From Oscheius dolichura (taxonomy: Eukaryota > Nematoda > Chromadorea > Rhabditida > Rhabditidae), in contig OW051497.1 in assembly GCA_932521035.1 (NCBI GenBank), positions 1,054,001 to 1,118,000 on the forward strand: DNA of 64,000 nucleotides, written 5' to 3'. The translations under genes and the position numbers were made by a program. Shown piece by piece: positions 59,576 through 64,000 of the stretch (positions are counted from its first letter, which is position 1; every line of letters begins with the position of its first letter). The notes under the pieces are model-generated. The model was not told the origin of the DNA and did not search any database. It saw only the letters and a program-made list of their open reading frames with translations.

Positions 59576-61836
59576 AAGAAGAAGAACTCCTCCAACGATC
59601 AAGCGCAAGCGCGACCGCAGCAGATAAGAGAGCGAGATGTTGTTGCCTCGTACACGATGCCGAAAACCTCGTACACGATGCCGAAAACAGACTCCCGTGA
59701 CAGGTAACAATTACTTACTCCATTGAAAACTTACTCCAAAAATTCTATGTTACAGCGCCGGCCCATATCCTCTTTATACAGTACCGCCTCAAGTCAGCAA
59801 GTCGAAGAAAGCTCAGAAGAGGAATCGCCACAGGAAGAATAAAAAGCGCAGAGAGAGGGTTAGCATCTCATTCTCTTATATTTCAATTCGTTTTCAGGAG
59901 GCGAGGAAAAGTGCAGCCGAACCCCAGGCATCGTCTTTGAACTTGAATGGATCAGGTGACATCCAGGGAGCTTTGGTGGTTGGACGTCGGTGGTCCTCTG
60001 GGGTGCTCGTCCCCCCAGAGTCACAGCTGGCAGAAGGAAGCGAGCTAACCATTATCCACTGATGTCTGTTATTGTTTGTTGTACTTCTTGACACGTGAAA
60101 GTATTTAGGCTAGCGTGCATGCAACTCCAAAGGCAGCCACAGCATCCTCTGTTTCGAGAAAGTGAGTTCTCTTTATTTTCCTTAACACAGAAAGGTCTTT
60201 TTAGGGAAAGTAATCATCTGGTAGCGACCAAGTCTACAACAAATCAAAATAAGAAGAAGACTATGAAGAAACAAAAGAGGCAGGGACCTCACTCGGTGAG
60301 TTATTGTATTTTATACGACCAATGAAAGGACATTATCAGAACAACAATACCAGTTCTTCGGCAGTTTCTTCATCCTCAGCCGGCCCCATGATTGTTTTAC
60401 AAGCAGCTAGCCAACAGTAAGTTTCCAACGTTGATTTACTGGTAACACTATTCTCTCGGCTTAACCTCAGCTAAATTCTTCCATTAAGGTCAAACTTCAG
60501 ATTAGAACACGTAGGGGTTACATTGTAAACAACGGGCGTTTCTGTTTCTATCGGTTCTTAAGACTGCCTGAAAGCACACGAGCTCTTTATTAGGCTCTAC
60601 ATTAGATGCTTCGCCTTTATCGGTGTTTCGGTGTAAGATAGGCTGCATTTGAGGCGTGGCCAAATCACGAGTATGTATTTCAAGTTTAAACATTCGGTAT
60701 CGAAAGCTTCGCTTTTTTGTTACCGATTCAGAAAAGGCAAAGACGCAATGTAATATAATTGATGTTCCGGCTGCACATTTCTTTCGTTTTCTAATGCTAG
60801 AAAGCAGTAGGCTTCAAACCTTTTGTATCATTCAAGAGCTTACGAGGTGCTCTAACAAAATAAGTTACTGTGAAAGTGGTAGAGCTCACCCAAAAAGTGT
60901 TAAAGAGTTAAGGATTTGAAGCTTTGGATATTCTGACAGGCAATATATTGTTCTAGAGTAATTCTTGGTTATTAAACCATGTTTTACTGGTGTTGCTGGA
61001 CCTCAGTTCTGTCTACCGACGGAACGACTTTCTTAACTAAATACATTTGCTCTTCTAGGCCCTCTTCAGCCTATAATCTTTCGGCGTCTGCTCGCCCCAA
61101 TAGAGCTGGTGACTCGTCTCCCGCATGCGTCACTCCGAGACTTTCCCCAAGGTTCCTTCCGCATATCCTCCTAGGTACCAGATTTATTTGTAGTGCTCTC
61201 TCCTTCTCCGATGCTGTGAAGCAGAGGAAGGAGACTTCCCCAGTGCCGAAGGATCGGACCGTCCGATTCAGCTTACCGCTGAACGATGAAAAATTGACCG
61301 CTGAGGTTTGAGACAATGCTCTATATTACTTCAAATTTGATCCAGATGGCGTCGTTAACCCACCGGGACTGGCCACTGCCAACCCAGCGCATATCTCCCT
61401 GTTCCCTTATGCCGACCTTTCGGTAATATTTTTTTGGAATACGGCAGTGTTGGACATTATTTAGAGTATCTACCGGACACTTGGATTGTAATGGTGATGC
61501 TTTACCCAGCTCTGGTTCGGGCACCAGTGATGATTCTCGAATTCCAATGCCTGCACACCATAAGTTCCCCCTGGGGCCGCTTATTCCCTGGTCCCTCCTC
61601 TTCGGCAGCGACAAAGCCCTCAAGGAAGCCGAGGAGAAAATGTTTAACGACTACAAAAAGCTGATCTCGGGCCACGAGAACCTTTTTCCTGTTAGTCTTC
61701 CCCCTCCAAACAATCGGAATGAATTAAGGTACAGGACGTCAAGAGGAGCGGAGAGCCGGGCACTGACGACTTTGTGCTTAGCATTCGAAGCACTCTAAAG
61801 GCCACAGGAGCTTTTGAAAGTGACGACGAGTACTGA
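59576..61836 (+). CDS. Lys/Arg-rich low-complexity protein, gene B (multi-exon model, part uncertain)
   Basis: Exon chain with matching phases: 59576-59703, 59756-59858, 59898 onward, 60109-60161, 60205-60295, 60340-60416, 61059-61305, 61346-61422, 61465-61690, 61729-61836 (stop). Introns are mostly 38-52 nt, with one of 642 nt. The third exon either stops at 60060-60062 or uses an internal phase-0 donor (at 59976 or 60003) to continue; so this may be one gene or two. Motifs: a duplicated SYTMPKT, KKAQKRNRHRKNKKRRER, NQNKKKTMKKQKRQ, a Ser-rich block, then KDRTVRFSLPLNDEKLTAE, and an acidic helical end (KALKEAEEKMFNDYKKLI, TGAFESDDEY). The 5' end was not found. No enzyme domain recognised; a nuclear or RNA-binding role would be a guess. 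Confidence 0.45.
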
Positions 61837-62406
61837 CAATTTCTGTGCATTCCGTTTAGTCCCCGATTCTCTCCTCTGATCCGTTTCTGACATTCATCTT
61901 CCCTTCGTATAACTATTGCATGTCTTTGCTGTATTCGGTTGTGACCACTTCCTCTTCCTGTGAGTTCTCCTTCCCTTTGTCTGTGCAATTGATCACGTTT
62001 TCCGTTCTCTTACCATTTTCCCCCGTTCCTTCTCTGCCCGGTTTCTCATCATTGTCGTGTTCGCATTTTCTCCGCCACTGTAGTCGGATATTAGTTTCGC
62101 CCCTCTGGTCGTTTGAAGTCTTTATTGACCAGCCACACGTATTTATTTCTTAGCAGTAGTGTTCCCCTTGATACTAATCTTTCCAGTGATTTGTCATGTT
62201 CATTTCACTATTTTCTTCATTTTCATTCTAGTGATAAGGAATAGGTAAACCCCATTGAAAAACATTAACATGTCACGGACAGCTCTTGGAATTTTGCTCG
62301 AGAGGAGTTCAAAAGAATCTCTTTTATAGTGCTTGCCGTGCAGCCTGGTGATAAGAGTGTTGGGACTTCTTCTTCACTCTTTCTCTATTCATTAGTATCT
62401 GCGATC
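61837..62406. other. spacer before the phosphatase gene
   Basis: T- and CT-rich (about 61900-62130). An in-frame ATG at 62329 would add 26 residues to the phosphatase, but ATG 62407 gives a clean signal peptide and follows an acceptor-like CATTAG at about 62388-62393. Confidence 0.4.
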
Positions 62407-63999
62407 ATGTTCTTTTGGACACTTCTAACAATAGTTGCATTATGTTGGGGAAGACCAGAGCAGGTTCATTTATCCTTCCACGGAGATTCGGGAAAGATGA
62501 GAGTGTCATGGATTGACTTTGAGGACGGTAGGGGGTCCCGTATGCCTAAACGGTCTAGAGGTTTAGAGGATAGCACAGTCAAATGGGGACTAGATTCCAA
62601 CACCCTGAGCTTTTCTACACAAGGAACTAAAAAGGTGTGAATCTTATTGCCCTTTTAACATTCCCCTAGGTTTGGAAAGATCTGAGTATCACGAGGTATG
62701 TCTACAGAGCGACAATGACCGGATTGAGAGGCAATAGTCGCTATTGTAAGCCACATCATCCCCTAAAACCATTCCCATTCAGTTTACCAGATTGGCGACA
62801 GACAGTTTAACTTCACTACCCTCACGCCTAATCCTCAAAGCTATAAAGTCTGTATATTCGGCGACTTGGGCTACTCCCACGGCAATTCGACGGCAAGTAT
62901 CATCAAGAATGGTTTACTGAGAAAGTTCGACTTTCTTGTACATGTTGGTCAGTTATTTTCCAAGATTACTTTATGCGGATTTACTAGGTGATATTGCCTA
63001 TGATCTACACGGAGACAATGGCAAGACGGGAGACAACTACATGAACCAGTTGGAGCCTCTCATCTCTACGGTATTATTTGGAGCCTACAGATCATTGTTC
63101 AGATGCCCTACATGGTGATAGCCGGAAATCATGAAAACGATGGGAAGAATTTCTCCCATTATCAGACTCGCTTTTGGCTTCCTGATAATGGACTGGATGA
63201 TAACCAATTCTACAGGTAGCAGCATAAAAAATAGAAATGAGAGGGTTCAGCTTTGACATCGGTCCGATCCACTGGCTGGGTCTTAGCACAGAATATTATG
63301 GATTCTATACGGAGTATGGGAAGGGGCCTGTGTTTACTCAATACAATTGGCTGCAAAATGATCTCCAGGTAATTTTCAGTTAGCAAAATGAGTCTAGTTC
63401 TTCAGCAAGCCAATAAGAACAGGGCCAACGTCCCTTGGATCATTTCCTACCAGCACCGGCCTTTCTATTGTAGTAATGTCAACTCAGGAGAATGCAGGAG
63501 CCCTGAAAACCTGCTCGTTAGCTTATCAGCCAGTGCAAACTAGAGGGAAAATTCAGATCAGAGCAGGGTTCTCCGACTTACCCGGGATGGAGTCATCCTT
63601 TATGAAATATGGCCTGGATATGATGTTTGCCGGCCATGAACACTCTTATGAAAGGAACTGGCCAATTGACAACAACAAATTTTTCCCTGGGAACAAATTT
63701 ATGCATAATCCTCCAGCTCCTATATATGTGGTGACCGGTACGGCTGGTTGTCACACTCCTGATGCGGAATTCGGGGCACCTTGGCCTTACAGTGCCGCTA
63801 GGTAAGAGTTTCCTTGAGTCAATAGGCAATTTATAGGAATGAAGACTATGGGTACACTATTCTAACCGTGGCAAATGCTACCCACCTTCATTTTCAACAG
63901 ATATCCTTGAATAAAAATGAAGAACCAGTGGATGACTACTGGGTTAGCAAGGATCCCGGCTATGTTCACTCAAATGGAATGAGGTATCATACTTTCTAA
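62407..63999 (+). CDS. secreted purple acid phosphatase (metallophosphoesterase)
   Basis: Hydrolyses phosphomonoesters at acid pH using a dinuclear metal centre. Exons: 62407-62527, 62567-62634, 62670-62745, 62783-62947, 62988-63070, 63103-63215, 63251-63368, 63406-63516, 63557-63801, 63837 to the end; all introns 32-40 nt, GT-AG, phases consistent. Order: signal peptide ([15 protein letters not shown]), N-terminal fibronectin-like domain ([23 protein letters not shown]), then the five metal motifs [25 protein letters not shown] and GHEHSYER, and the C-terminal part ([14 protein letters not shown]). All metal ligands are present, so activity is expected. The model ends at TAA 63997-63999, but AGGTATCATAC just before it could be a donor, so the last few residues may be intron and the gene may continue beyond the window. 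Confidence 0.9.
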
Positions 64000-64000
64000 C

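Noticed and set aside
61300..61345. Selenocysteine-type TGA at 61309 (LTAEV-TGA-DNALYYF)
   Set aside because: A 40-nt GT-AG intron (61306-61345) removes the TGA and keeps phase on both sides of the following exon; no SECIS-like element was seen.

Overview
The window looks like nuclear DNA of a nematode, probably rhabditid-like. This rests on split genes with very short, near-constant introns (mostly 30-47 nt, GT-AG, T-rich acceptors), start codons lying 0-6 nt after an acceptor-like TTTCAG or TTTTAG (the pattern left by spliced-leader trans-splicing), a complete 312-residue chemoreceptor-type 7TM receptor, and a membrane-anchored gut/cholinesterase-like carboxylesterase. No species assignment is possible from sequence alone, and no bacterial, rRNA, tRNA or CRISPR features were seen. 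All exon models were built by hand from splice sites, phase and comparison between paralogs inside the window.

Layout. 1-3.5 kb: a local cluster of four copies of an unrecognised secreted protein family (one full 7-exon copy, one cut by the window edge, two broken). 3.5-8.3 kb: the 3' end of a decayed carboxylesterase, a 1-kb segment that reappears inverted at 48-49 kb, and a nearly complete 17-exon carboxylesterase whose first intron holds a MITE-like inverted-repeat element. 8.5-10.1 kb: two copies of a dispersed repeat (here called R2), one carrying a small acidic gene. 10.13-41.9 kb: a roughly 31-kb satellite-like array of about 62 forward units in four length classes (about 371, 443, 480 and 559 nt), with higher-order duplications, an orientation flip at 40.68 kb, and a perfect 24-bp palindrome at its right edge. 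42.2-44.5 kb: the 7TM receptor (minus strand), then a dead paralog of its first exons between two R2 copies. 44.7-47 kb: R2 with a second copy of the small acidic gene, then a second short block of the array. 48-49 kb: the inverted segment. 50.3-54.7 kb: minus-strand genes for small secreted proteins: two Thr/Pro-rich mucin-like paralogs with a dead third copy between them, a 63-residue Cys-rich peptide with a GPI-signal-like tail, and a Pro-rich coiled-coil protein. 57.5-61.8 kb: two plus-strand multi-exon genes for Lys/Arg/Glu-rich low-complexity proteins. 62.4-64 kb: a purple acid phosphatase with all five metal-binding motifs, running to the window end.

The genes do not form a pathway. 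The window reads as a fast-evolving secreted/chemosensory gene neighbourhood with local duplication, many dead copies and a large palindrome-rich satellite. The least explained parts are the array with its nested palindromic module (shared with R2 and with a site at 54.9 kb), two perfect palindromes with a CCGCGG centre (582-611 and 41910-41933), and the two lineage-specific secreted families.
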